A stretch of DNA of 64,000 nucleotides, taken from the NCBI RefSeq assembly GCF_014203715.1, contig NZ_JACHJP010000003.1, positions 62,001-126,000 of the forward strand. The letters run 5' to 3'. The notes under the pieces are model-generated. The model searched no databases and had not been told where the DNA came from. It worked only from the letters and a program-made list of their open reading frames with translations. Shown piece after piece: positions 27,225-36,570 of the stretch (position 1 is the first letter of the stretch; every line of letters starts with the position of its first letter). Origin of the DNA: Streptosporangium saharense (GTDB lineage Bacteria > Actinomycetota > Actinomycetes > Streptosporangiales > Streptosporangiaceae). The position numbers and the translations under genes are program-made.

Positions 27225-28799
27225 ATGGAGTACGACTATGTGATCGTGGGGGCGGGATCCGCGGGGTGCGTGCTGGCGAACCGGCTGTCCGCCGACCCGG
27301 CGACGACGGTGGCCCTGATCGAGGCGGGTGGCCCCGCCGACAAACTTGAGGTCCGGATGCCCGCCGGGTTCGCCAAGCTCTTCAAGACCGCCCTCGACTG
27401 GGACTTCACCACCGTCGAGCAGCCCGGTCTGTCGGGCAGGCGGCTCTACTGGCCACGAGGCCGGATGCTCGGCGGCTCCTCCTCGATGAACGCCCAGATG
27501 TGGGTGCGCGGCCACCGGGCCGACTACGACGGCTGGGACGTGCCCGGCTGGTCCTACGAGGAGGTCCTGCCGTACTTCCAGCGCGCCGAGCGCCGCGTCG
27601 GCTCCAACCACGGCGGCGTGTACGGCACGGCCGGACCGATCAGCATCTCGGAGCTGCGCAGCCCCAACCGGCTGACCCCGGTCTTCCTGAAGGCCTGCGA
27701 GGAGGCAGGGCTCACCCGCCTCGACGAGCTGAACGGCCCCTCGAACGAGGGCTGCTCCCCGACCCCCGTCACCCAGGACAGGGGCCGCCGCTGCAGCTCC
27801 GCCGACGCCTACCTCAGACCGGCCTCAAGGAGGCCCAACCTCACCGTGCTCACCTCCCGGCACGTGCGCAGGGTGCTGGTCGAGGAGGGACGGGCGACGG
27901 GTGTCGAGTGCGCCTCCCCGGACGGCGACGGCGGCACGCTCGTGCGGGCGCGCAGGGAGGTCGTCCTGTCGGCCGGTGCGATCGGCTCGCCGCACCTGCT
28001 GATGCTGTCGGGCATCGGCGCCGCGGATGACCTGCTGGCCCAGGGGATCAAACCGCTCCTCGACCTTCCCCAGGTCGGCGCCAACCTCCAGGACCACCTG
28101 GCCTCCGGGGTCATCCTGCACTGCCCGGAGCCGGTCACCCTCGCCAGGGCCGAGTCGGTCGGCAACCTGTTGCGCTTCCTGGTCGGCAGGAGCGGCATGC
28201 TCACCTCGAACGTGGGCGAGGCGGTGGCCTTCATCAGAACCTCGCCGGAGGAACCCGCCCCCGACATCGAGTTGATCTTCGCCCCTGTGCCCTTCATCGA
28301 CCACGGTCTCACCCGCCCGCCCGCGCACGGTCTGACCATCGCCTCCATCCTGCTGCGCCCGGAGAGCAGGGGACGGATCTTCCTCCAGGGGCGTGACGTG
28401 GCGATCGACCCCGGCTACCTCACCGCGGAGGCCGACCTCAGGCGGCAGGTCGCCGGGCTGCGGAAGGCCAAGGAGCTGTTCGCGACCTCGGCGCTCCTGC
28501 CGTTCGCCGGGGCGCCCATGGAGCCGTACCGGGGAGCCGAGACCGAGGAGGAGCTCGTCCACTGGATCCGCGAGCGCAGCGAGACCCTCTACCACCCGGT
28601 CGGGACCTGCCGCATGGGTGAGGACGCGGACGCGGTGGTCGATCCCGAGCTGCGGGTCCGCGGGGTCGCGGGGCTGCGGGTGGCCGACGCCTCGGTCATG
28701 CCGGTGATCAACCGGGGTCACACCCACGCCCCCACGGTCATGATCGCCGAGAAGGCCGCCGACCTGATCGCTGGGAGTTCCCTTCGCGGCGGTTCGTAG
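27225..28799 (+). CDS. GMC family FAD-dependent oxidoreductase
   Basis: A 524-residue flavoprotein. It begins MEYDYVIVGAGSAGCVLANR, the FAD dinucleotide motif. GGSSSMNAQMWVRGHRADYD follows, then GAIGSPHLLMLSGIG (GMC signature 2) and the C-terminal YHPVGTCRMGEDADAVV and NRGHTHAPTVMIAEKAADL with the active-site His pair. GMC enzymes oxidise alcohols such as choline, or long-chain alcohols and sterols. Position among lipid genes hints at an alcohol from lipid metabolism, but the substrate is unproven. GAGGGG precedes the ATG. It shares a promoter region with the ligase gene. Confidence 0.93.
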   Translation: MEYDYVIVGAGSAGCVLANRLSADPATTVALIEAGGPADKLEVRMPAGFAKLFKTALDWDFTTVEQPGLSGRRLYWPRGRMLGGSSSMNAQMWVRGHRADYDGWDVPGWSYEEVLPYFQRAERRVGSNHGGVYGTAGPISISELRSPNRLTPVFLKACEEAGLTRLDELNGPSNEGCSPTPVTQDRGRRCSSADAYLRPASRRPNLTVLTSRHVRRVLVEEGRATGVECASPDGDGGTLVRARREVVLSAGAIGSPHLLMLSGIGAADDLLAQGIKPLLDLPQVGANLQDHLASGVILHCPEPVTLARAESVGNLLRFLVGRSGMLTSNVGEAVAFIRTSPEEPAPDIELIFAPVPFIDHGLTRPPAHGLTIASILLRPESRGRIFLQGRDVAIDPGYLTAEADLRRQVAGLRKAKELFATSALLPFAGAPMEPYRGAETEEELVHWIRERSETLYHPVGTCRMGEDADAVVDPELRVRGVAGLRVADASVMPVINRGHTHAPTVMIAEKAADLIAGSSLRGGS

Positions 28800-29044
28800 A
28801 CGCCTGAGAGGTTCCCGTCCCCTCGGCCACGTGCGGCTTTGCGATCCACGGGGGATTCTGCGGGGAATCCCGGCCCACGGCACGGGACGGATGTTAGGTT
28901 CCGCCATGGGATCGAGGTCGTGACTCCCCGTGTGCGTACGTGCGGGATCCGTCATCGACACGTCAGGTCTTCACGGCCCCTGTACGGTCCCGGCCGCACC
29001 GTTCGAACGGAAAGTCACATGATGCGATTCCATGGGGAGCTGGG

Positions 29045-30277
29045 GTGACCGTCTCGCTGTCGGACATCGACCTCTCCGACCTCTCCTTCTGGGAGCGTCC
29101 GATGGTCGAGCGGGAGGAGGCCTTCGCGCTGCTGCGCGCCCAGCCCGCCCCGGTCAGGTTCACCGAGCCCGACATCAGCTTCGCCCTGCCGGGCACGGGC
29201 TACTACGCGCTGGTCAGGCACGCCGACATCGTCGAGGCCAGCCGTAACCCGGAGATCTTCTCCTCGGCGCGCAGGGCGACCGCCATCCACGACCTGACCC
29301 CCGAGTTCGGCGAGTACTTCGGGTCGATGATCAACATGGACGACCCCCGGCACGCCAGGCTCCGCCGGATCGTCTCCCGGGCCTTCACCCCCAGGATGAT
29401 CGGCAACGTCGAGGCCGACGTGCGCGCGGAGGCCGCCAGGATCGTGGACGACCTGATCGCCAAGGGACCCGGCTGCGACTTCGTCACCGAGGTCGCGACC
29501 AGGCTTCCCCTGAAGATCATCTGCGACATGATGGGCATCGGCGCCGAGCACTACCAGACGGTCTTCGACGCCTCGAACGTCATCCTGTCCGGCAACGACC
29601 CCGAGTTCCTCGAAGATCTCAGCCGGACCGCCGAACGGCTCCTCAGCGCGGGCAAGTGCCTGCAGGACCTCGTCGTCTCCCTGGCGGCCGAGGGCGGCGG
29701 CCCGTTGATCACCGCCCTGACCGGCGCCGACATCGACGGTGAGAAACTCACCCTGCGTGAGCTGGGCTCGTTCTTCATCCTGCTGGTCGTGGCGGGCAAC
29801 GAGACCACAAGGAACGCCATCTCCCACGGCCTGAAGTTGTTCACCGACCACCCGGAGCAGCGCGCGCTGCTCCTCGACGACCTCGAAGGCCGCCTGCCCG
29901 GCGCGATCGAGGAGATCATCCGCCTGGCCTCACCGGTCGCCTGGATGCGCCGCACCCTCACCCGCGACCACGAGATGAACGGCCACCTCTACCGCGAGGG
30001 CGACAAGGTGCTGCTCTACTACTGGGCGGCCAACCGCGACGAGGCCGTCTTCACCGACCCACTGCGCTTCGACATCCGGCGCTCCGGAGAGCCCCACGTG
30101 GCCTTCGGCGGCCCGGGACCGCACTTCTGCCTGGGCGCTCACCTGGCCCGCAGGGAGATCTCCGTGATGTTCCGCGAGCTGTTCACCCGGCTTCCGCACA
30201 TCCGCTCCGTCGGCGAGCCCGTACGGCTGCGCTCCAGCTTCGTCAACGGCATCAAGCACCTGGAGTGCGACTTCTGA
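29045..30277 (+). CDS. cytochrome P450
   Basis: A 410-residue class I-type P450. The I-helix reads LLVVAGNETTRNAISHG, the K-helix has ExxR in AIEEIIRLAS, and the heme loop is FGGPGPHFCLGAHLARRE with the Cys ligand. The profile, including RRIVSRAFTPRM early on, resembles the CYP124/125/142 group, which hydroxylate the terminal carbon of methyl-branched lipids or sterols; that would match the nearby racemase and branched fatty acid genes. Substrate is inferred only. The GTG at 29045 is preceded by GGGGAG with five-base spacing. No ferredoxin gene adjoins. It converges on the next gene. Confidence 0.92.
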   Translation: MTVSLSDIDLSDLSFWERPMVEREEAFALLRAQPAPVRFTEPDISFALPGTGYYALVRHADIVEASRNPEIFSSARRATAIHDLTPEFGEYFGSMINMDDPRHARLRRIVSRAFTPRMIGNVEADVRAEAARIVDDLIAKGPGCDFVTEVATRLPLKIICDMMGIGAEHYQTVFDASNVILSGNDPEFLEDLSRTAERLLSAGKCLQDLVVSLAAEGGGPLITALTGADIDGEKLTLRELGSFFILLVVAGNETTRNAISHGLKLFTDHPEQRALLLDDLEGRLPGAIEEIIRLASPVAWMRRTLTRDHEMNGHLYREGDKVLLYYWAANRDEAVFTDPLRFDIRRSGEPHVAFGGPGPHFCLGAHLARREISVMFRELFTRLPHIRSVGEPVRLRSSFVNGIKHLECDF

Positions 30278-30281
30278 GCCC

Positions 30282-32549
30282 CTACGAGGACAGCGCCTTG
30301 ATCGAGGTGAAGACGGTGTTGATGTCCGGCATCAGGTCCTTCTTGTTGTCGGGCACCGACATGTAGACGATCGAGGGAAGATCGGCGCCGGTGCTCACGG
30401 CCGCCACGACCACGGTGGTCTTCGTGTCGCCCGTGGTGATCTCGTAGGCGGCGAGCTGGCCGGGCAGGCCGTTGACGGTCAGGGTCTGCTGGGCGGTCTT
30501 GCGGGCGGTGTTGCCCTCGGGGAAGAACTTCTTGCGCGCCGCGGCGGCGACCGCGTTGGTCACCGGGGCGAGGTTCTCCGGCGAGGTGTACCTGTCCTTC
30601 AGCCGGGGCGAGAGCACCCCTGACATCAGCTGGGCGAACTGGGCCCTGCCGGCCGTGTCGGTGCCCGCGGCGACGTACTGCCGGGTGGTGAAGCCGTAGA
30701 CCGTGGGCACGGTCCTGCGCTGGTCCTCCCGCCACTCCCCGCCGAGCCGCGCCACGCTGATCGCCGCCGCCTGGTCGGGCAGGGTGCCCGCGACCGGGGA
30801 CGCCTTGCCGGGGAACCGTGGCAGACGGCCGATCGACTGGGACTTCGCCGGCTTCTTGGACGTGACGGAGGGCTTGGCGCTGGGGCTGGGGTCCGCCTCG
30901 TCGGTCGCGGCGAGCGGCCCGGCCATGAACGCCCACAGCAGTGCGCCGACCAGCGCGATCACCACGGAGCCGACCAGCGCGAAGACCCAGACCGGCCTGC
31001 CGTTCCCGTCGAGGTCGTCATCGTCGCCCATGGCCTGGTAGTTGTCGCCGAAGACCGTGTCCCACAGCTCCTGCTGGCGCTCGGGCGGAGGGGTCTTCGG
31101 GCCACTGATCTGACCGGCGGTGACGAACCGCCTGTTGGGGTCGGACGGATCCTGGCTCAGGTGATGACCAGCCTGCCCGTTCTGTCCGTGCTGGGCGGGT
31201 TGTCCGTGTTGCGGGTGCTGGCCGTATGGTACCGGCTGGCCGAAGGGCTGGTGGGCCTGCGGCGGGTGCGGGAGGTCGGCCGGAGGCCGCATCACGGGCG
31301 CGTCGCCGGGGGGAGCGGTGGTGGCGGGAGCCGTCAGGGGGCCACCCAGCGGATCGGCCAGCGGGCCGGTGAGCGGATCCGTGAGCGGGTCAACGCGTGG
31401 TCCGGTGAGCGGATCCGTGAGTGGGTCGATACGGGGGGCGGACTCGGGCGCGCTCGTCGCGGCCATGGCCCAGAGCGCGGGGTTGTTCGGCACGCCGAAG
31501 CTGCCCCGGGCGGCGTTCTCGTCGAGGGGCGCGCCGTCGCGGCCCGGCTCCTCCTGGGGAGAGCTCGACCACGTGTGCGACAGCGGATCCCGCGCCGTCG
31601 TCTCGGCCGCGGCGGGCGGCCACACGGGGTTGTCTCCCGGTACGGCGGACGGCCACGCGGTCGCCCCCGGCGCCGGGAATCCGAGGGGAGCCTCGGGGGC
31701 CGGGGTGGCCGGTGGCCACCCGGTGTTCTCCGTGGAGGCCGAGGGCCAGGCGGTGCCGTTCGCCGGGGCCGAGGGCGGCCACACGGCGTTGTCCTGCGGG
31801 GTCGCGGACGGCCAGGAGGGGTTCGCCGCGGCCGTGGGCGGCCATACGGCGTTGTCCTGGGGGGAGGCCGGAGGCCATCCGTTGTTCTCCGCCGTCGCGG
31901 GCGGCCACACCGGGCTGTCGGTCGGCGCCACCGGACCCCCGGGCAGGGGCTGCGGGTCCCGCCAGGGCTCGGTGCCGTTGGGCGCCGCCTGGCCACCGGT
32001 CTCTATGGGGCTCCCGTAGGGGCCGGGCGCGTCGGAGTCCGGCCTGAGGTTGTCCTTCGGCTGCGGGGTGAACGCGTCACTCCAGCTCGTCGTGGCGTTG
32101 GAGGCGGGACGCTCCAGGGGGTCGGCGGGAGCCGTACGGGATGGCTGGTCCCAGCCGCCGCCGACGGGAGGCTGGTTCCAGCCCGCGGCCGGGTCCGTGG
32201 GCTGGGCGGGGACACCCTGGCGGGGGGTCTGGATGTCGTCGGGGGAGGCGAGTGCCTGGTCCCAGCCGCCGCCGAGGGTTCCGGGGCCGTCGGAGACCTG
32301 GGAGGGCGTCGCCTGGCTCCAGCCGTACTCCAGCGGGTTCGCCCCCGCCTGCTCCCAGCCGGTCCCCGCGAGGGGCGCGCCCGGCTGGCCCTGGCGGTCG
32401 CCGGGCGCGGCTGGGGAGCCCGGCGCGTCCTGGGGGAGGGGGAGCCGTGGCGAGGTGCCGAAGGAGTCGTTCGCCCAGCCGGACGTCGTCTCCGCCGTCT
32501 CCGGCCATGCCGGAGGCAGGTGGGGCTGGCTGGACTGCTCCGGGGCCAT
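30282..32549 (-). CDS. Trp/Pro-repeat membrane protein with extracytoplasmic domain
   Basis: A 755-residue protein from the ATG at 32547-32549, which has AAGGAAGCC before it; the frame is open for 74 more codons. Residues 1 to about 515 are Pro/Trp/Asn-rich low complexity: an early set of GGWDQ-type motifs, a central array of at least nine WPPA/WPSA motifs, then DPLTDPLTGP repeats and a His/Gln/Pro patch. One membrane helix (about 518-542) follows, then an external domain to the end with VARLGGEW, IVYMSVPD and DINTVFTSIK. The external domain resembles that of the protein at 6399. Function unknown; the cytoplasmic part is probably disordered. Confidence 0.75.
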   Translation of the reverse strand: MAPEQSSQPHLPPAWPETAETTSGWANDSFGTSPRLPLPQDAPGSPAAPGDRQGQPGAPLAGTGWEQAGANPLEYGWSQATPSQVSDGPGTLGGGWDQALASPDDIQTPRQGVPAQPTDPAAGWNQPPVGGGWDQPSRTAPADPLERPASNATTSWSDAFTPQPKDNLRPDSDAPGPYGSPIETGGQAAPNGTEPWRDPQPLPGGPVAPTDSPVWPPATAENNGWPPASPQDNAVWPPTAAANPSWPSATPQDNAVWPPSAPANGTAWPSASTENTGWPPATPAPEAPLGFPAPGATAWPSAVPGDNPVWPPAAAETTARDPLSHTWSSSPQEEPGRDGAPLDENAARGSFGVPNNPALWAMAATSAPESAPRIDPLTDPLTGPRVDPLTDPLTGPLADPLGGPLTAPATTAPPGDAPVMRPPADLPHPPQAHQPFGQPVPYGQHPQHGQPAQHGQNGQAGHHLSQDPSDPNRRFVTAGQISGPKTPPPERQQELWDTVFGDNYQAMGDDDDLDGNGRPVWVFALVGSVVIALVGALLWAFMAGPLAATDEADPSPSAKPSVTSKKPAKSQSIGRLPRFPGKASPVAGTLPDQAAAISVARLGGEWREDQRRTVPTVYGFTTRQYVAAGTDTAGRAQFAQLMSGVLSPRLKDRYTSPENLAPVTNAVAAAARKKFFPEGNTARKTAQQTLTVNGLPGQLAAYEITTGDTKTTVVVAAVSTGADLPSIVYMSVPDNKKDLMPDINTVFTSIKALSS
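31600..31930 (-). repeat. DNA repeats encoding the WPPA/WPSA array
   Basis: Imperfect repeats of a GGCGGCCACAC-like block, spaced roughly 30-60 bases, encode the successive Trp-Pro-Pro motifs of the minus-strand protein. Divergence among copies shows it is not a recent expansion. Confidence 0.65.
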
Positions 32550-32933
32550 GGCTTCCTTACCTTCCGCACGGGTGCCCGAATTATGAGTATTCGGCATGGT
32601 CTCACGGGAGGCAGGGGTGTTCGCAGGGAAACCGGAGAACGCCCCCCTGAACTGGAGTCCTGTGGGGTCGGTCGGTGGGTCCTGCATCGGCAGGCCGGCC
32701 TCCAAGGGATCCGGGCCCTGCCCCGGCTCGACTGAGTGTGCCACGGTGAGAAGAGTAAACTGACGGGACATGCGAGGTCACAACGGATGTGTCCCCATCA
32801 GGTCTCGGCCCGCTCCAGACACGTGATTTCTCTCATTGTGCTGGATCACCGGGCGGGCGTCCTCCGTTTACCGTGATCCAGTTTGTTTCCCCAGGCCACG
32901 AATAGGACTTGCGGACTGCGATAGTCTTGTCAT

Positions 32934-32987
32934 ATGCGTGCCGCGACCCTGCTGCTTACCAGGCCGCATCGGCCTTCTCGGCGTTAG
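32934..32987 (+). CDS. leucine leader peptide of the leuS attenuator (17 aa)
   Basis: ATG at 32934 opens MRAATLLLTRPHRPSRR and a TAG at 32985-32987 ends it. Residues 6-8 are three consecutive Leu codons, CTG CTG CTT, the last rare in such GC-rich genomes. A TAGTCT box ends seven bases before the ATG, so the peptide could be translated from a leaderless transcript. Downstream are competing hairpins and an intrinsic terminator, then leuS. The arrangement is that of ribosome-mediated attenuation: shortage of charged leucyl-tRNA stalls the ribosome on the Leu codons and favours antitermination. No expression evidence is available. Confidence 0.75.
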   Translation: MRAATLLLTRPHRPSRR

Positions 32988-33032
32988 ACGCCCCGCCGGT
33001 GCGGCTGCCCTCCGCGTGAGCGGGGGGTTTTT
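32962..33032 (+). promoter_or_regulatory. leuS transcription attenuator
   Basis: Within and after the leader peptide: hairpin GGCCGcatCGGCC at 32962-32974; CCGC at 32993-32996 able to pair with GCGG at 33001-33004; and the terminator CCCTCCGC (33008-33015), loop GTGA, GCGGGGGG (33020-33027), then TTTTT. The GCGG at 33001-33004 can instead pair with CCGC at 33012-33015 and block the terminator. The competing pairings are read from the sequence; the switch is inferred. Confidence 0.7.
33008..33032 (+). terminator. intrinsic terminator of the leuS leader
   Basis: An 8-bp stem with GTGA tetraloop followed by five T residues. A true U-tract terminator ahead of a large essential gene is itself a sign of attenuation. 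Confidence 0.85.
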
Positions 33033-33089
33033 CTATTGGTCCGGACATGTCAGATCAACGCAGCAGACGTATACCGAGGGAAGATTGAC

Positions 33090-35576
33090 GTGAGCGAGCG
33101 AGCCGACATACAGAGCGACGAGCAGCACTACGACCCGCAGACACTGCAGGTCAAGTGGCAGCGGCGGTGGGAGGAACTGGACCCGTTCCACGCCTCCGAC
33201 GACCCCGCCGACCCGCGCGAGCGTCGCTACGTGCTCGACATGTTCCCCTACCCCTCGGGCGACCTGCACATGGGGCACGCCGAGGCCTTCGCCATCGGCG
33301 ACATCGTCTCGCGCTACCTGTTCCAGCGCGGCTACAACGTGCTGCACCCGATCGGCTGGGACTCCTTCGGCCTGCCCGCGGAGAACGCCGCCATCAAGCG
33401 CGACGCGCACCCGGCCGAGTGGACCTACGCCAACATCGAGACCCAGGCGGCCTCCTTCAAGCGCTACGCGGTCTCCTTCGACTGGTCGCGGCGCCTGCAC
33501 ACCAGCGACGTCGACTACTACCGGTGGACGCAGTGGCTGTTCGTCCGCTTCTTCGAGCGTGGGCTGGCCTACCGCAAGGGTGGCCTGGTCAACTGGTGCC
33601 CCAACGACCAGACCGTGCTGGCCAACGAGCAGGTCAAGGACGGTAAGTGCGAGCGCTGCGGTGCCGAGGTCGTCCGCAGGGAGCTGACCCAGTGGTACTT
33701 CAAGATCACTGACTACGCCGACCGGCTGCTGGACGACATGAAGCAGCTGGAGGGCCAGTGGCCGGAGCGCGTGCTGACCATGCAGCGTAACTGGATCGGC
33801 AGGTCAGAGGGCGCGGACGTCAACTTCGTGATCGAGGGCCGTGACGAGCCGGTCACGGTCTACACCACCCGGCCCGACACGCTGTACGGCGCGACCTTCT
33901 TCGTGGTCGCCCCGGACGCCCCGCTGGCCGAGGAGATCGTCTCCGACGAGCAGCGTGCGGCCTTCGAGGCCTACCGCGCCGAGGTCGCCAAGCTGTCCGA
34001 CATCGACCGGCTGTCCACCGAGAAGGAGAAGACCGGCGTCTTCCTGGGCCGCTACGCGGTCAACCCGGTCAACGGCGAGCGCATGCCGGTCTGGGCGGCC
34101 GACTACGTGCTGTCCGACTACGGCCACGGCGCGATCATGGCGGTTCCCGCCCACGACCAGCGCGACCTCGACTTCGCCCGCGCCTTCGACCTGCCGGTCC
34201 GGGTCGTCGTCCACACCGGCCTGGCCGACCCGGGGGAGACCGGCGTCGCCACCGCGGGTGAGGGCACCCTGGTCAACTCCGGGCCGCTGGACGGCCTGTC
34301 CAAGGCCGAGGGCATCCGCAGGATCATCGAGGTGCTGGCCGAGCGCGGGACCGGCAGGGCGACGGTCAACTTCCGCCTGCGTGACTGGCTGCTGTCCCGG
34401 CAGCGGTTCTGGGGTTGCCCGATCCCGATCATCCACTGCGCCGACTGCGGCGAGGTCCCGGTCCCCGATGACCAGTTGCCCGTCACGCTGCCCGACCTGC
34501 GCGGTGAGGCCCTGGCTCCCAAGGGGGTCTCCCCGCTGGCCTCGGCCGAGGAGTGGGTCAACGTCTCCTGCCCCAAGTGTGGGGGAGCGGCCAGGCGTGA
34601 CACCGACACGATGGACACCTTCGTCGACTCCTCGTGGTACTACCTGCGTTACGTGGACCCGACCTACGAGGGCGGTCCCTTCGACGTGGAGAAGGTCCGT
34701 AAGTGGGGGCCGATCGACCAGTACGTCGGTGGTGTCGAGCACGCGGTGCTGCACCTGCTGTACTCGCGGTTCTTCACCAAGGTCCTGCACGACATGGGCA
34801 TGCTGGACTTCACCGAGCCCTTCGTCAGCCTGCTGAACCAGGGGCAGGTGATCAACCAGGGCAAGGCGATGTCGAAGTCGCTGGGCAACGGGGTCGACCT
34901 GGGCCAGCAGATCGACAGCTACGGCGTCGACGCGGTGCGGCTGACCGTGCTGTTCGCCGGTCCGCCGGAGGACGATATCGACTGGGCCGACGTCTCCCCG
35001 GCCGCGTCGCAGAAGTTCCTGTCCCGGGCCTTCCGCGTCATGGCCGAGGCGGGTGCGGCCTCCGCGCCCGGCGTCGACTTCTCCACCGGTGACCTGGAGC
35101 TGCGCAAGGTCGTCCACAGGACCGTCGACGAGGTCACCAGGCTGCTGGACTCGCACCGCTTCAACGTCGCGATCGCCAGGATGATGGAGCTGACGACCGC
35201 CGCCAGGAGGGCCATCGACTCCGGCCCTGGCGCCGCCGACCCCGCGGTGCGCGAGGCCGCGGAGACCCTGGCGGTCATGCTGTCCCTGGTCGCGCCGTAC
35301 GCGGCGGAGGAGGGCTGGGAGCGGCTGGGACACCCCGCCTCCGTCGCCACCGCGGGGTGGCCGGTCGCGGACGCGGCGCTGCTGGTCCAGGAGACCGTCA
35401 CCTGTGTCGTTCAGGTCGCGGGCAAGGTCCGTGACCGCCTGGAGGTCTCCCCGGAGATCTCCGAGGCCGACCTGGAGGCGCTGGCGCTGGCGTCGGAGAA
35501 GGTGAAGACCTTCCTGTCCGGTGCCCCCCGCAAGGTCATCGTCCGCGCCCCCAAGCTGGTCAACGTCGTCCCCTGA
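33090..35576 (+). CDS. leuS: leucyl-tRNA synthetase
   Basis: An 828-residue class I synthetase that charges tRNA-Leu. The HIGH element is HMGH at residues 60-63 ([11 protein letters not shown]), WNDQ-like editing and zinc regions follow ([28 protein letters not shown]), the CP1 editing domain contains [12 protein letters not shown], and the second signature reads [10 protein letters not shown] near residue 594. Here the first Lys of KMSKS is replaced by Ala, with Lys one place earlier. The GTG at 33090 is the start because GGGAAG precedes it and no better option remains in the frame. A leucine leader and terminator lie upstream, so expression is probably attenuated by leucine supply. Confidence 0.96.
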   Translation: MSERADIQSDEQHYDPQTLQVKWQRRWEELDPFHASDDPADPRERRYVLDMFPYPSGDLHMGHAEAFAIGDIVSRYLFQRGYNVLHPIGWDSFGLPAENAAIKRDAHPAEWTYANIETQAASFKRYAVSFDWSRRLHTSDVDYYRWTQWLFVRFFERGLAYRKGGLVNWCPNDQTVLANEQVKDGKCERCGAEVVRRELTQWYFKITDYADRLLDDMKQLEGQWPERVLTMQRNWIGRSEGADVNFVIEGRDEPVTVYTTRPDTLYGATFFVVAPDAPLAEEIVSDEQRAAFEAYRAEVAKLSDIDRLSTEKEKTGVFLGRYAVNPVNGERMPVWAADYVLSDYGHGAIMAVPAHDQRDLDFARAFDLPVRVVVHTGLADPGETGVATAGEGTLVNSGPLDGLSKAEGIRRIIEVLAERGTGRATVNFRLRDWLLSRQRFWGCPIPIIHCADCGEVPVPDDQLPVTLPDLRGEALAPKGVSPLASAEEWVNVSCPKCGGAARRDTDTMDTFVDSSWYYLRYVDPTYEGGPFDVEKVRKWGPIDQYVGGVEHAVLHLLYSRFFTKVLHDMGMLDFTEPFVSLLNQGQVINQGKAMSKSLGNGVDLGQQIDSYGVDAVRLTVLFAGPPEDDIDWADVSPAASQKFLSRAFRVMAEAGAASAPGVDFSTGDLELRKVVHRTVDEVTRLLDSHRFNVAIARMMELTTAARRAIDSGPGAADPAVREAAETLAVMLSLVAPYAAEEGWERLGHPASVATAGWPVADAALLVQETVTCVVQVAGKVRDRLEVSPEISEADLEALALASEKVKTFLSGAPRKVIVRAPKLVNVVP

Positions 35577-35595
35577 CCACCCGGAGACGCGTGAA

Positions 35596-35623
35596 GGAGT
35601 GACCCTTGATGGAGGGTCACTCC
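35596..35623. terminator. hairpin between convergent leuS and lexA
   Basis: GGAGTGACCC at 35596-35605 and GGGTCACTCC at 35614-35623 form a perfect 10-bp stem with an 8-base loop, 20 bases after the leuS stop and shortly after the lexA stop on the other strand. Confidence 0.75.
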
Positions 35624-35648
35624 CGGTGTCTTCCTGGAGAGGCGCGCC

Positions 35649-36359
35649 TCAGAGCTTGCGCAGCACCGCCACGACCTTGCCCAGGACGGTGGCCTCGTCG
35701 CCGGGGATCGGGTCGTAGTTCGCGTTGTGCGGGACAAGCCAGACGTGGCCGTCCTTGCGCTTGAAGGTCTTGACCGTTGCCTCGCCGTCGATCATCGCGG
35801 CGACCACGTCGCCGTTGTCGGCGACCGGCTGCTGGCGGACGACGACCCAGTCACCGTTGGCGATCGCGGCCTCGATCATGGAGTCGCCCGTCACCTGGAG
35901 CAGGAAGAGGGTCCCCTCGCCCACGAGCTGCTTGGGCAGGGCGAAGACGTCCTCCACGCTCTCTTCGGCGAGGATCGGGCCACCGGCGGCGATCCGTCCG
36001 ACGAGCGGCACGTAGGCCGCGGTCGGGCGGCTGACCGGCGTCTCCTCGGAGTTGGCGTCGGGATCGACCCACAGCACCGGCTCGCCGGGCAGGCGCACCT
36101 CAAGGGCACGCGGGCGGTGCGGGTCGCGGCGCAGGTAACCCTTGCGCTGCAGGGCCGTCAGCTGGTGCGACACGCTGGAGGTGCTGGTCAGCTGCACCGC
36201 CTCGCCGATCTCCCGCATCGACGGCGGATAGCCGCGCTGCTGCACCGAGTCGCGGATCACCTCAAGGATCTTGCGCTGTCTCGGGGTGAGGCCAAGAGAG
36301 TCACGCCTGCGGACCGCCAGGTCGCTGACGGCCGATCCGTTCTCGTCGCGCTCACTCAT
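35649..36359 (-). CDS. lexA: LexA SOS repressor
   Basis: A 236-residue repressor. The winged helix is at about residues 24-90 ([35 protein letters not shown]). The self-cleavage site is Ala125-Gly126 in GRIAAGGPI, with catalytic Ser160 in TGDSMIEA and Lys197 in EATVKTF. RecA filaments trigger its cleavage, freeing DNA-repair genes. The start at 36357-36359 follows GAGGAGACCAT; the frame extends upstream without support. An SOS box lies about 70 bases upstream, so the gene represses itself, and probably the divergent membrane protein gene too. Confidence 0.97.
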   Translation of the reverse strand: MSERDENGSAVSDLAVRRRDSLGLTPRQRKILEVIRDSVQQRGYPPSMREIGEAVQLTSTSSVSHQLTALQRKGYLRRDPHRPRALEVRLPGEPVLWVDPDANSEETPVSRPTAAYVPLVGRIAAGGPILAEESVEDVFALPKQLVGEGTLFLLQVTGDSMIEAAIANGDWVVVRQQPVADNGDVVAAMIDGEATVKTFKRKDGHVWLVPHNANYDPIPGDEATVLGKVVAVLRKL

Positions 36360-36430
36360 ATGGTCTCCTCGCTCCCGGTCTGTATTGGTTGTGTCGCACA
36401 CAGCGACCGTACCTCCGCCGAAGATCATAC

Positions 36431-36446
36431 TCAAACAATTGTTCGA
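36431..36446. promoter_or_regulatory. SOS (LexA) box
   Basis: TCAAACAATTGTTCGA matches the actinobacterial consensus TCGAAC-N4-GTTCGA with one mismatch. It lies in the lexA/divergent gene promoter region. A second, weaker candidate, TCGACATCGTGTTCGA, is at 36500-36515. Confidence 0.85.
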
Positions 36447-36570
36447 ATGGTCCTCGAAATCGGTGGCGGCGTGGTGTACAACATCGTACGGGAGTTCGAT
36501 CGACATCGTGTTCGATTCGCCGATCTTTCTTCGACATGTGTTCGGCCAGGTCGAGGAGATGGGGGGCACC

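Noticed and set aside
32549-32771. Longer N-terminus for the Trp/Pro-repeat protein (up to 32771)
   Set aside because: The frame is open, but the best ribosome site lies before the ATG at 32549 and the extra residues show no repeat or domain.
36500-36515. Second SOS box in the lexA-divergent region
   Set aside because: TCGACATCGTGTTCGA breaks the AAC arm of the consensus; mentioned only as a weak candidate beside the good box at 36431.
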